Source: Anaerolineae bacterium (lineage in GTDB: Bacteria > Chloroflexota > Anaerolineae > Promineifilales > Promineifilaceae). Taken from it: a stretch of 64,000 bases of DNA. Location of the stretch: NCBI GenBank assembly GCA_030425205.1, contig JAUIAP010000005.1, positions 291,519 through 355,518 of the forward strand, in the 5' to 3' direction. A model generated the notes under the pieces. It was not told the origin of the DNA, made no database searches, and worked only from the letters and a program-made list of their open reading frames with translations. Numbering within the stretch: position 1 is the stretch's first letter; each line of letters starts with the position of its first letter. Both the position numbers and the translations under genes were made by a program. Shown piece by piece: positions 35,090 through 43,626 of this stretch.

Positions 35090-36004
35090 TCACAATTTCT
35101 CAGCGATGCGTAGACGTGCGCTACGACTGCGCGGATTGGCGGCGATTTCGGCCGAACTTGGCTGTGTCGCCTTGCGACGTGGCAATCGAATGACTGCGCG
35201 ATGGTCGCATGTGCAAATCGGTTGTTGTGGCGGACAGATGCAATCGGTGCTTAATTCACGAAACGATTGCTTCACAAAACGGTCTTCCAGTGAATGAAAG
35301 CTGATCACGGCCAATCTGCCGCCCGGTTTTAAGAGTTCAATCGCAGCGGGTAAGCCACGTTCCAATGCACCTAATTCGTCGTTGACCGCAATTCGCAACG
35401 CTTGAAAAATTTGTGTCGCGGGATGGGTGCGTTGCTTGCGATTGCTAAACGAGGCGATCAGGTCAGCGAGTTGAGTAGTGCTGGTTATCGGCCGATTTTC
35501 AACTATCTTCCGCGCAAAAAAACGACTGCGTTTCTCCTCACCATAGCGCCAAAAGATGTCGGCGAGAGAATCGGCCGAAAGCTCGTTGACAAGCTCCGCC
35601 GCCGTGACATGATCTGTCTCGTCAAAGCGCATATCGAGTGGGGCAGCGTATCGAAAAGAAAAGCCCCGTGTTCTACTATCCAACTGCATCGACGACAATC
35701 CTAAATCGAGAATAATGCCGTCTACATTTGTAAATCCATTTGCGGGGGCTGCTGTTCCCATTTCCGCAAATGACGCATGAATCAATCGAGCGCGGTCTAA
35801 AACACCGTTCTCACCCAATCGCTTGCGCGCTTCTGTGATTGCGTTTTGGTCGCGGTCAAAAGCCAATACGCGACCATTTGGTGATGTTGCCTGTAAAAGA
35901 CCTAGCGTGTGGCCGCCAAATCCAAGCGTTCCGTCGATGTACAACCCATCCGCATTGGGCTGTAATCCATCCAGCACTTCTTGAAAGAGAACCGAAATGT
36001 GCAT
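35090..36004 (-). CDS. rsmH: 16S rRNA (cytosine1402-N4)-methyltransferase
   Basis: Methylates C1402 of 16S rRNA with SAM. The 304-residue form starts at MHISVLFQEVLDGL (36004). A longer frame to 36034 reads through heptad repeat DNA (TAYCLLFTD) and is rejected. Signatures include YIDGTLGFGGHTLGLL near 24-39, the ILDLGLSSMQLD segment near 99-110, and GGRLAVISFHSLEDRFVKQ near 234-252. It is the second gene of the dcw cluster, 63 bp after mraZ. Confidence 0.97.
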   Translation of the reverse strand: MHISVLFQEVLDGLQPNADGLYIDGTLGFGGHTLGLLQATSPNGRVLAFDRDQNAITEARKRLGENGVLDRARLIHASFAEMGTAAPANGFTNVDGIILDLGLSSMQLDSRTRGFSFRYAAPLDMRFDETDHVTAAELVNELSADSLADIFWRYGEEKRSRFFARKIVENRPITSTTQLADLIASFSNRKQRTHPATQIFQALRIAVNDELGALERGLPAAIELLKPGGRLAVISFHSLEDRFVKQSFRELSTDCICPPQQPICTCDHRAVIRLPRRKATQPSSAEIAANPRSRSARLRIAEKL

Positions 36005-36006
36005 GT

Positions 36007-36069
36007 CAGTAAACAGTAAACAGTATGCAGTCAACAGTACTATTTGCTGTTTACTGTTCGCTGTTTACT
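36007..36069 (-). repeat. CAGTAAA heptad array and foldback between mraZ and rsmH
   Basis: The plus strand carries about four CAGTAAA-like heptads, a short centre, then the complementary heptads, giving an imperfect hairpin of about 30 bp per arm. It fills the whole mraZ-rsmH spacer. Relatives occur at two other junctions of the same operon. Confidence 0.7.
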
Positions 36070-36493
36070 AAAATCCTAAATCCTCCCAATAACTTGCGTC
36101 TTCGGGATTCTCAATAAGTTCGCGTTGTTCGCGCCACGCCGTCTCGCTCCAAATTTCAATATAATCATACATACCTGCGACGACAACAGAGCCTTCTATC
36201 TCGGCAAAATCACGCAGATAAGGTGGAATCAGGATGCGGCCCTGCCGGTCGGGCGCAAGGTCAGTTGCACCTGAAAAAACGCGCCGGCGGAACTCACGCA
36301 CGCGTCGATCTGTCAGCGACCGGGCCATAATGCGTTCGGCCAGATTTTCCCAACCCGCTGCGGGGTACACCATTAGATTGCGGTCGAAACCGCGCGTTAG
36401 AACGAGACCCGCTGCCAAATCACCGCGAAATTTTGCGGGAATGGTTAAGCGTCCCTTGTCATCAATGGTGTGCTTAAATTCGCCAAGAAACAT
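36068..36493 (-). CDS. mraZ: Transcriptional regulator MraZ
   Basis: First gene of the dcw cluster: a 141-residue AbrB-fold regulator with two SpoVT/AbrB-like domains. These are DDKGRLTIPAKFR near 11-23 and DRQGRILIPPYLRDFA near 84-99. MraZ binds short direct repeats ahead of its own gene and represses or modulates the cluster. Three GAAAGTGG repeats with 10-bp spacing lie just upstream (36547-36579), between the likely -10 and the start. Length and motifs are normal for the family. Confidence 0.97.
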   Translation of the reverse strand: MFLGEFKHTIDDKGRLTIPAKFRGDLAAGLVLTRGFDRNLMVYPAAGWENLAERIMARSLTDRRVREFRRRVFSGATDLAPDRQGRILIPPYLRDFAEIEGSVVVAGMYDYIEIWSETAWREQRELIENPEDASYWEDLGF

Positions 36494-36546
36494 GCCGTAT
36501 GCTTTGTTTGATTGTATTCAGTAGCTATTCTTGAGGTTGGAGCCTT

Positions 36547-36579
36547 ACCCCACTTTCCCCCACTTTCTACCACTTTCTG
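36547..36579 (-). promoter_or_regulatory. MraZ operator: three 10-bp direct repeats
   Basis: On the minus strand GAAAGTG recurs three times at exact 10-bp steps (complements CACTTTC at 36551, 36561 and 36571), with GGG after the last two. This matches the GTGGG-type repeats one helical turn apart that MraZ binds in other bacteria. They lie about 55 bp before the mraZ start, in the leader just downstream of the likely -10. Confidence 0.8.
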
Positions 36580-36585
36580 CCAATC

Positions 36586-36614
36586 AGTATAGCGGATCGT
36601 TTCCATATTTGAAA
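36586..36614 (-). promoter_or_regulatory. Probable promoter of the dcw operon
   Basis: TATACT at 36591-36586 (minus) is a good -10; a weak TTTCAA -35 lies 17 bp upstream. Its position directly before the MraZ repeats supports it. Confidence 0.5.
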
Positions 36615-36895
36615 GCTGGATCGCAATTGTTTTAAGGTTGATTTTGATGGTAAAGTTCAACCAACATATCTGGGTGTCGATCAATCGCTAACCCCAGATA
36701 TACCCATAAATCCCACGTGAATACATAGGACTAAGGTGCTGCACATGATCGTGTTGTGCAGTACAACAAAACGATCTGTGCCAAAAGATATATACACACA
36801 AAACGGCTAAATTCGCATGGAAAATAACAGTCGAGCGTACTTAAACTATTTAATTGTAGGTACTTCAATTAACAGATTGTACGTTAACGCAAAAT
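36615..36895. other. AT-rich intergenic region with three inverted repeats
   Basis: No gene. Three separate inverted repeats stand out: ATATCTGGG/CCCAGATAT (36666-36701), CTGCACA/TGTGCAG (36739-36761) and TTAATTG/CAATTAA (36850-36872). The stretch is clearly more AT-rich than its surroundings and lies between the dcw promoter and the end of trmD. Operators, or a nucleoid-protein binding region, are possible. Confidence 0.4.
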
Positions 36896-37663
36896 TCACG
36901 CTGCGTCAATAGGACTAGCGTTCTTATCTGCCTGCTCTCTGGCGAGGGTGGCGAGAAATTGTTGCTCCTGTTCTGTTAACTGGGCAGTTAATAGGAGATC
37001 GGGTCGGCGTTCCCATGTGCGGCGCAAGGCACTTTCTCTGCGCCACTGCTCAATCTTGCGATTGTTGCCCGTTCTGAGCAGCGGTGGCACCTCCCAGCCG
37101 CGAAATTCGACTGGCTTCGTGAAGTGTGCGCCCTCAAGCAATCCCGTCGCATGGCTATCTGTAACGGCGCCCAGTTCCGCACCCAATGCGCCGGGCAACA
37201 GGCGCGTCACCGCATCGACGATGACCATCGCGCCGATCTCGCCCCCTGTTAGCACAAAATCACCAATCGAAATTTCATCTGTCACTAAATGTTGGCGCAC
37301 CCGTTCATCAAAACCCTCGTAGCGGCCGCAAATAAGGACAAGCTGATCGTGCTGCAATAGTTCGGACGCAACCTGCTGCGTGAACGAGCGACCCTGCGGC
37401 GTGAGCAAGATGATGGGTGTGGTGGGGGGAAGTGGGGGGGAAATTGCGTCAACTGCGGCAAAAAGCGGATCGGGACGCAAAACCATCCCGCCGCCACCAC
37501 CAAATGGGGGTTCATCGGTGATGCGATGTCGGCCGACACCATGCTCGCGTAGGTCATGCAATTGAATGTCGATCAGGCCACCCGCCTGTGCGCGACCTAA
37601 GATGCTTTCGTTAAAATAGGCATCCAGCATTTGGGGAAAAAGTGTGATAATGTCAAAACGCAT
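36896..37663 (-). CDS. trmD: tRNA (guanine37-N1)-methyltransferase
   Basis: SAM-dependent SPOUT enzyme that makes m1G37, preventing frameshifting. With the start [12 protein letters not shown] at 37663 the product is 255 residues; a frame to 37735 overlaps the divergent gene and lacks homology. The trefoil-knot segments are LTPQGRSF near 89-96, [12 protein letters not shown] near 112-123, and [10 protein letters not shown] near 132-141. The Gly-rich [11 protein letters not shown] loop is near 53-63. No rimM, rpsP or rplS neighbours are present, unlike the common arrangement. It is divergent from the rmlD-like gene. Confidence 0.96.
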   Translation of the reverse strand: MRFDIITLFPQMLDAYFNESILGRAQAGGLIDIQLHDLREHGVGRHRITDEPPFGGGGGMVLRPDPLFAAVDAISPPLPPTTPIILLTPQGRSFTQQVASELLQHDQLVLICGRYEGFDERVRQHLVTDEISIGDFVLTGGEIGAMVIVDAVTRLLPGALGAELGAVTDSHATGLLEGAHFTKPVEFRGWEVPPLLRTGNNRKIEQWRRESALRRTWERRPDLLLTAQLTEQEQQFLATLAREQADKNASPIDAA

Positions 37664-37749
37664 GGTCGCAATTGTGAGTGGGTAGGGAGGGTTTGTCAAT
37701 GTCGGGCTATAATTACGCGAAAAATCCTGAGTCAATGTTTGGAAATGAT

Positions 37750-38610
37750 ATGCGAATTTTGATAGTTGGAGATAAAGGACAAGCCGGACAGGCGATGCAC
37801 CGCACGCTAACGAGCCATGATGTAGTTGGATACGACTTGCCAGAAGTTGATATTGGTGAACCGGCGGCCGTTGTTCGCATAATGGAGCAACATGAGCCAG
37901 ATGTGGTCATCAACTGTGCGGCCTATACAAATGTCGATGGGTGTGTCGAAAACTTCGGACTGGCCTATCGAGCGAACGGGTTAGGCCCACAGAATTTAGC
38001 TGTGGCATGTGCAGCACATGGGATTGACTTGGTGCAGATTAGTAGCAATGAGGTTTTTCCCGGCGAAAAGGCAGAGGGGTATGATGAGTGGGATACGGTT
38101 CGGCCGATAAATCCCTATGCAAAAAGTAAGCTGGCGGGTGAGTTCAACGTGCGCTCGCTGCATCGTCAATATTATATAGTAAGGACAAGCTGGCTTTATG
38201 CGGCGGGCGGCAAGAATTTTATCCATACGATGCTGCGTTTGGCGCGGCAATATGGTAAATTGCGCGTCGTGACTGATGAGGTCAGCAATCCAACTTACGT
38301 GGATGATTTGGCAGCATCTATCGCGCAGCTGATCGAGACAAGACAATATGGCACTTACCATTTAGGCAATGCGGGATTTTGCTCGCGCTTTGAGTTTGCG
38401 GCCGAGATTATGCGTTGTGCTGGCTTAGACGTGCCGATCACGCCAATTTTGGGCAATGAATTCAAGCGCGCATCAACGCCACCGCCCTATTGCGGGATTA
38501 ACAACAATGTTGGCGCGGCCATTGGAATCGAGATGCGCGATTGGCGTGTCGCGTTGGCCGACTTTTTAGAAACACAAGAATTGAAAAACGACCAGACTGG
38601 TCATCAGTAA
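37750..38610 (+). CDS. dTDP-4-dehydrorhamnose reductase-like SDR
   Basis: A 286-residue extended SDR of the RmlD/RfbD family, which reduces dTDP-4-keto-rhamnose to dTDP-rhamnose. It has the NAD(P) motif [10 protein letters not shown] near residues 7-16, [15 protein letters not shown] near 58-72 and the active-site YAKSKLAGE near 126-134. The conserved position usually reading STDYVF is SSNEVFPG here, a change seen in divergent family members. GGA six bases before the ATG at 37750 favours this start over GTG at 37678. No rmlA, B or C is adjacent, but two glycosyltransferases follow within 5 kb, so a role in cell-surface sugar synthesis is plausible. Confidence 0.75.
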   Translation: MRILIVGDKGQAGQAMHRTLTSHDVVGYDLPEVDIGEPAAVVRIMEQHEPDVVINCAAYTNVDGCVENFGLAYRANGLGPQNLAVACAAHGIDLVQISSNEVFPGEKAEGYDEWDTVRPINPYAKSKLAGEFNVRSLHRQYYIVRTSWLYAAGGKNFIHTMLRLARQYGKLRVVTDEVSNPTYVDDLAASIAQLIETRQYGTYHLGNAGFCSRFEFAAEIMRCAGLDVPITPILGNEFKRASTPPPYCGINNNVGAAIGIEMRDWRVALADFLETQELKNDQTGHQ

Positions 38611-38619
38611 ACAAAGCTT

Positions 38620-38725
38620 ATACCAATTCTTAGAGCAAGTGTCACGACCTTCAAAAACCGAGTTTCTGACCGAAACTCGGTTTTCAGGATTCGCAATTTA
38701 CATCACTTGTCGTCACGATTGGTAT
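38620..38725. repeat. 106-bp foldback element containing a terminator-like hairpin
   Basis: ATACCAAT at 38620-38627 is repeated in inverted form at 38718-38725. Inside, AAAACCGAGTTTC (38654-38666) pairs perfectly with GAAACTCGGTTTT (38672-38684) over a 5-nt loop. The inner hairpin with A and T runs can act as a bidirectional terminator; the outer repeats suggest a miniature element. Confidence 0.6.
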
Positions 38726-38771
38726 TATGAGATGCGACCATGTTGGCCGCGTCATGCAACGAAGGATACCG

Positions 38772-40829
38772 ATGAGTAAAAAGCTAACTGCTCCCGATGT
38801 AGAGAAGAAACCGTTTGAAGTTGAAGTGAATGGAAATGTGCGCGTCGATGATTACTACTGGCTGCGCGAGAAGACAAACGTCGATGTACTCGCGTATCTG
38901 GCGGCCGAGAACGCATATCGAGAGCAGGAGTTGGCACATCTGGAAGGGTTGCGCGAAAAGCTGTTTGCGGAAATGGTCGGCCGAATTCAGGAGACAGACG
39001 ACAGCGTTCCCGTGCGTGAGGGCGAATACTATTACTACACGCGTACAGAGGAGGGCAAGCAGTATGGGATCTACTGTCGCAAGCTAGGCATGGAGGGCGC
39101 TGAGGAAATCCTCTTAGACTTGAATCAGATCGATGATGAGAACGATTTCGCCTATTTGTCCTTGGGTATCTATCAGGTTAGCCCACAACATGATCTGTTG
39201 GCGTTTGGGCTAGACACGACAGGGGCGGAGACGTACACGATTCAGTTCAAACATCTGGGAACGGGGGAGCTGTTGACGGATGTGATTGAAAATGCGGCGG
39301 GATCGGCCGAATGGGGGGATAACACCACGCTTTTCTACACAACCGAAGAGGCAAACACAAAGCGCAGCGACAAACTCTATCGGCATATTTTAGGGGAAGG
39401 ACAATCGGCCGATGTTTTGATGTATCATGAACCCGACCAACTCTATAACGTCTACCCCTATAAAACAAACGACAAGCGTTACCTATTTGTTGGCTCGCTC
39501 GGCATTGAGACTTACGAATGGCACTATCTCGACACAGACGTGCCGCTCGGCGACTTTAAGTTGTTCGCGGCACGCGAAAAAGGGTTGCGCTACGATGTCG
39601 AGCATCGTGCGGGGACATTTTATATCGTCACCAATGCCGATGGCGCAGTCAACAGCAAGCTGATGACAACCCCTGTGACCAACACGCAGCGTGGCAGTTG
39701 GCAAACATTGATTCCCCATCGTGAAGAAGTACGCCTCTACAATATCGAAATGTTCGCGCAATACTTGGTGCGTTCAGAGCGCATCAACGGTCTGACCCAA
39801 CTGGTTGTGACCCAATTTGACGGATTTGAGACCCACACAATCGACTTTGATGAGGAAATTTATACCGTTGGTTTTGGCGCAAACGCCGAATATGACAGTC
39901 AACTTGTCCGGTTGACCTATACATCGTTGGTTACGCCCGCCACTGTCTACGATTACCACATGGGGCAGCGCACGCTTGAACTGAAAAAGCGCACCCCCGT
40001 ATTGGGCGGGTATGACACCGACCAATATACGACGAAGCGGATCCTTGCAACGGCCGATGACGGGGTGAAAGTGCCGATTTCGCTTGTCTATCGTAAGGAC
40101 GCATGGCAGGGACAGCCGACGACATTGCATCTTTATGGCTACGGGAGTTATGGCGTGACGGTAGATCCGTCGTTTAGTTCGGCGCGGGTTAGCCTACTCG
40201 ATCGTGGCGTCGTGTTTGCAGTCGCGCACGTGCGTGGAAGTCAGATTTTCGGCCGAAAATGGTACGAAAACGGCAAATTCCTCCACAAGCGCAACACCTT
40301 CACCGACTTCATCGCCTGTGCGAAACACCTCATCGCGCAAAACTACACGGAACCAGCCAAAATGACGATTGAAGGACGCAGCGCGGGTGGCCTATTGGTA
40401 GGGGCAGTCTTAAATTTGGCATCGCAGCTATTCAAGGCAGCCGTCGCAGGTGTGCCGTTTGTCGATGTCGTCACGACGATGCTGGATGAAACGATTCCGT
40501 TGACCGTTGGGGAATTCGATGAGTGGGGCAATCCGAAAGACCCCAAGTACTACGATTACATGCTCTCTTATTCACCCTACGACAATGTGACGGCACAAGA
40601 CTATCCGGCCATTCTCGTCACAGCCGGCCTCAACGACCCACGTGTGCAATATTGGGAACCCGCCAAATGGGTCGCCAAGTTGCGTGATTTGAAGACAGAC
40701 AACAACCCATTGTTGCTAAAGATGCACATGGGAGCCGGTCATTTCGCATCATCAGGCCGCTATGATCTACTAAAGGATGTGGCGCATGACTATGCATTCT
40801 TGCTCGACCAGTTGGGATTGGCTAAGTGA
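38772..40829 (+). CDS. ptrB: Oligopeptidase B (S9A serine peptidase)
   Basis: Cleaves short peptides after basic residues; cytosolic prolyl-oligopeptidase family. The 685 residues comprise an N-terminal seven-bladed propeller (RVDDYYWLRE near 25-34) and a C-terminal alpha/beta hydrolase. The latter has the nucleophile in EGRSAGGLLVG, the acid in AGLNDPRVQYWEPAKW and the His in GAGHFASSGRYDLL. These last two strings are typical of oligopeptidase B, not prolyl oligopeptidase. AAGGA six bases before the ATG at 38772 supports this start rather than 38727, which would fall in the foldback repeat. Confidence 0.93.
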   Translation: MSKKLTAPDVEKKPFEVEVNGNVRVDDYYWLREKTNVDVLAYLAAENAYREQELAHLEGLREKLFAEMVGRIQETDDSVPVREGEYYYYTRTEEGKQYGIYCRKLGMEGAEEILLDLNQIDDENDFAYLSLGIYQVSPQHDLLAFGLDTTGAETYTIQFKHLGTGELLTDVIENAAGSAEWGDNTTLFYTTEEANTKRSDKLYRHILGEGQSADVLMYHEPDQLYNVYPYKTNDKRYLFVGSLGIETYEWHYLDTDVPLGDFKLFAAREKGLRYDVEHRAGTFYIVTNADGAVNSKLMTTPVTNTQRGSWQTLIPHREEVRLYNIEMFAQYLVRSERINGLTQLVVTQFDGFETHTIDFDEEIYTVGFGANAEYDSQLVRLTYTSLVTPATVYDYHMGQRTLELKKRTPVLGGYDTDQYTTKRILATADDGVKVPISLVYRKDAWQGQPTTLHLYGYGSYGVTVDPSFSSARVSLLDRGVVFAVAHVRGSQIFGRKWYENGKFLHKRNTFTDFIACAKHLIAQNYTEPAKMTIEGRSAGGLLVGAVLNLASQLFKAAVAGVPFVDVVTTMLDETIPLTVGEFDEWGNPKDPKYYDYMLSYSPYDNVTAQDYPAILVTAGLNDPRVQYWEPAKWVAKLRDLKTDNNPLLLKMHMGAGHFASSGRYDLLKDVAHDYAFLLDQLGLAK

Positions 40830-40935
40830 GGCGATCTTCAAGAGTGGGGAATGGCTTGTGCTAGAATGCAATGATGAACTTTTTGAGCCAATCACCTATG
40901 ATCCAAATGGGATGATTGGTAAATCAATCTAAATC

Positions 40936-41883
40936 ATGCGTTGTTCCGTCATCATTCCGCACTGGAACGGCAAACACCATTTGGAGGTTTGTCTGAACAG
41001 TCTTCACGCCCAAACGTATCTGGATTTTGAAATAATACTGGTTGATAATGGCTCAACCGATGGCTCGCAAGCCTATGTGCGCGTCCATTATCCCGATGTT
41101 TGCATGCTCGAATTGGGCGAAAATCGCGGCTTTACGGGGGCGTGCAACGCAGGTTATGCGGTGGCGACGGGTGACATTGTCATTCTGCTCAACAACGACA
41201 CCGAAGTGGAGACAAACTGGCTTGCGGAAATTGTGGGCGCATTTGAACGCTATCCCGACGCGGGGGCGATTGCCAGCAAGATGTTGTTATTTGACAAACG
41301 AGACACGTTCCACACAGCAGGCGATATCGTGCATGTTGATGGGACGCCGAATAATCGTGGGGTGTGGCAGAAAGATGTCGGGCAGTATGAGGAGGAAGCG
41401 TTTGTGTTTAGCGCGTGTGGGGGCTCGTCCGCCTATCGAAAAAAGTTGCTAGATGAAATTGGGTTTCTCGATGATGCCTACTTTTTCTCCTGTGAAGATG
41501 TCGATCTGGGGTGGCGCATTCAGTTGGCAGGCTGGAAGGTTTTGTATCTGCCGACAGCAATTGTCTATCACAAGCTCAAAGCAACGGGTGGCAGCGTGAC
41601 GGGCAGCTATTATGATGGCCGCAACTTTCTCTACTTAATTTGGAAAAACTACCCATTAAGTCTTTTGCGAAAAAATTGGCGCGTCGTTTTGGGCGGACAG
41701 TTAAACATAACACGCGATGCGTTGAGACATTGGCGCGGGGAGGCCGCACGTGCGCGATTGCGTGGGCAGGTGGCTGGATTGATTGGATTTTTTAGAATGA
41801 TGCCGAAGCGTCGTACCATACAGCAAAAGCGACGTGTTACCGACGCTTACCTTATGGAGATTTTAACCCCAGTTGACGAGTGA
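40936..41883 (+). CDS. Family 2 glycosyltransferase, rhamnosyltransferase-like
   Basis: A 315-residue GT-A glycosyltransferase. The fold starts CSVIIPHWNGKHHLEVCLNSL, continues with LVDNGSTDGS near 36-45, the metal site LLNNDTEVE near 85-93, and the acceptor-side GFLDDAYFFSCEDVDLGWR near 175-193 with the general-base ED. The C-terminus is basic and has no clear membrane helix. The donor sugar is uncertain; similarity is greatest to the rhamnosyl- and galactofuranosyltransferase-like group, which fits the RmlD-like gene upstream. A second GT2 gene follows after 86 bp. Confidence 0.88.
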   Translation: MRCSVIIPHWNGKHHLEVCLNSLHAQTYLDFEIILVDNGSTDGSQAYVRVHYPDVCMLELGENRGFTGACNAGYAVATGDIVILLNNDTEVETNWLAEIVGAFERYPDAGAIASKMLLFDKRDTFHTAGDIVHVDGTPNNRGVWQKDVGQYEEEAFVFSACGGSSAYRKKLLDEIGFLDDAYFFSCEDVDLGWRIQLAGWKVLYLPTAIVYHKLKATGGSVTGSYYDGRNFLYLIWKNYPLSLLRKNWRVVLGGQLNITRDALRHWRGEAARARLRGQVAGLIGFFRMMPKRRTIQQKRRVTDAYLMEILTPVDE

Positions 41884-41969
41884 TGTGGGGGTGTTATCAT
41901 TCGCGGCTGGACGTTGAGTAGACTTCGGACTGCTCAACACGAACGGACCAAAGTCCATTCAGCATTATT

Positions 41970-42701
41970 ATGAACCCATATTTGAGTGTCGTGATCCCAG
42001 CTTATAATGAAGAAGAGCGCATTGGTGCGACGTTGGCGCGTATCCAAGAGTATTTGTTGGCGCAATCGTTCGAGTCGGAAATCGTCGTGGTGATAGACGG
42101 CGGGACCGATGACACCGCTGAGATTGTGAACCAATTCGCCGCAGAAGTACCCATCAAATTGATCGATCGCAAGGAAAATCGCGGCAAGGGGTACACCGTG
42201 CGGGAAGGGATGCTGGCGGCGACGGGAGATGTGCGGCTGTTTACCGATGCAGATAATGCGACCGATATTGGACATTTCGACTTGATGAAAGGGTCATGGG
42301 AGAGCGGTTGTGATGTCGTGATCGCGTCACGGGACAGCAAAGATTCTGAAGGTGCATGGCAAGCGGTTCCGCAATCTTTTGTGAAGCGCGTTATGGGCAA
42401 TTTGGGGAATTTGTTTATCCAATTCGTTGCGGTTCCGGGTATCTGGGATACGCAGTGTGGGTTTAAGGCATTTTCGGCCGAATCCACCAATAAAATCTTC
42501 CCGCAACTCGAAGCAGACGGCTACACACTCGACGTTGAAGCGCTTGCCTTAACCAAAAAGTATAACTACAAGCTCGACATTGTTCCCGCCCACTGGGTTA
42601 ACGACGACCGCTCGAAAGTCAAGCCGATTGACTATGTTAAAGTCTTGCTCGGCACACTAAAGATCCGCTGGAATCTCATTCGTGGCTACTATAAAGCGTA
42701 A
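41970..42701 (+). CDS. Family 2 glycosyltransferase, dolichyl/polyprenyl-P-glucose synthase-like
   Basis: A 243-residue GT2 enzyme resembling eukaryotic ALG5/DPM1: LSVVIPAYNEEERIGATL near 5-22, VIDGGTDDT near 43-51, ENRGKGYTVREGMLAATG near 69-86 and LFTDADNATDI near 90-100. Such enzymes load a sugar onto a polyprenyl phosphate for transfer across the membrane. The WDTQCGFKAFS segment near 157-167 is also characteristic. There are no C-terminal membrane helices, as in the single-domain type. The last 20 bases overlap miaA, so the two are co-transcribed. Confidence 0.88.
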   Translation: MNPYLSVVIPAYNEEERIGATLARIQEYLLAQSFESEIVVVIDGGTDDTAEIVNQFAAEVPIKLIDRKENRGKGYTVREGMLAATGDVRLFTDADNATDIGHFDLMKGSWESGCDVVIASRDSKDSEGAWQAVPQSFVKRVMGNLGNLFIQFVAVPGIWDTQCGFKAFSAESTNKIFPQLEADGYTLDVEALALTKKYNYKLDIVPAHWVNDDRSKVKPIDYVKVLLGTLKIRWNLIRGYYKA

Positions 42702-43626
42702 TGTATCCCGCGTAAAGCCGCTGGTCGTGATTGTCGGTGCGACGGCGGTTGGCAAGACGGATCTATCATTGACAGTTGCAGAGCGGTATGCTGGCGAGGT
42801 GATTTCGGCCGATTCTCGTCTCTTCTACCGCCACATGGATATCGGCACGGCAAAACCAGCGCTTGAAGAACGCGCCCGCGTCCCTCACCACTTTATCGAC
42901 ATTGTCAATCCCGATGAAACGGTTACGCTCGGCTGGTATCAAGATGAGTGCTATCGTTTAATCGACACGCTGCATGGACAGGGCAAGCTGCCGCTGCTGG
43001 TTGGCGGGACGGGTCAATATGTCAAGGCGGTTGTTGAAGGGTGGGGCATTCCGCGTGTTGCGCCACAACCTGAGTTGCGCGCTGAATTGCAGCCAGTGGA
43101 CAGCTTTGAACTACACGGTCGCCTGCGTGCGCTTGACCCCGTTGCGGCCGAAAAAATTCACCCCAATAATAAACGCCGCCTTATTCGCGCCCTCGAAGTG
43201 TGCATCATCGCAGGCGAGCCGATTTCCAAATTGCAGGAAAAAAATCTGCCGCCCTACGACATTCTCATGCTAGGATTGCGGCGCGAAAGGAAAGCACTTT
43301 ATCAACGGATTGATGATCGCGTTGACCAGATGATCGCTGCTGGTCTATTGGACGAAATGCAGCAGTTGCGCGAGCTAGGGTATGACCGCACGCTGCCCGC
43401 GATGAGCGGAATCGGTTATCAACAACTGTGGGAATATCTAGATGGCGAGTGGACATTGGCAGAAGCGATTGAGCGGATCAAGATGGAAACGCATCGCTTT
43501 GTGCGTCACCAGAATAATTGGTTTGGGAATGATGAACGCATCAGCTGGGTAGACGCTGACGGAGAGCAGTTTCCAGAGTCGGCACTACAGCTGATCGAAC
43601 ATTGGCTTAAAAGTGAGGAAGTATGA
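42682..43626 (+). CDS. miaA: tRNA dimethylallyltransferase
   Basis: Adds the dimethylallyl group to A37 of tRNAs that read UNN codons. The 314-residue protein has VIVGATAVGKTDLSL near 15-29 (P-loop), SADSRLFYRHMDIGTAKP near 42-59, and LLVGGTGQYVKAVVEGW near 99-115. The start is a GTG at 42682, which overlaps the upstream glycosyltransferase by 20 nt. Its stop overlaps the next gene by four bases (ATGA), so three functionally different genes share one transcript. Confidence 0.95.
   Translation: MATIKRNVSRVKPLVVIVGATAVGKTDLSLTVAERYAGEVISADSRLFYRHMDIGTAKPALEERARVPHHFIDIVNPDETVTLGWYQDECYRLIDTLHGQGKLPLLVGGTGQYVKAVVEGWGIPRVAPQPELRAELQPVDSFELHGRLRALDPVAAEKIHPNNKRRLIRALEVCIIAGEPISKLQEKNLPPYDILMLGLRRERKALYQRIDDRVDQMIAAGLLDEMQQLRELGYDRTLPAMSGIGYQQLWEYLDGEWTLAEAIERIKMETHRFVRHQNNWFGNDERISWVDADGEQFPESALQLIEHWLKSEEV

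Noticed and set aside
35402..35704. 100-aa plus-strand ORF opposite rsmH
   Set aside because: It is antisense to conserved rsmH and has no supporting feature.
21236..36069. CRISPR array suggested by regularly spaced short repeats
   Set aside because: The units are contiguous 7-bp heptads without spacers of 30-40 bp and no cas genes are present.
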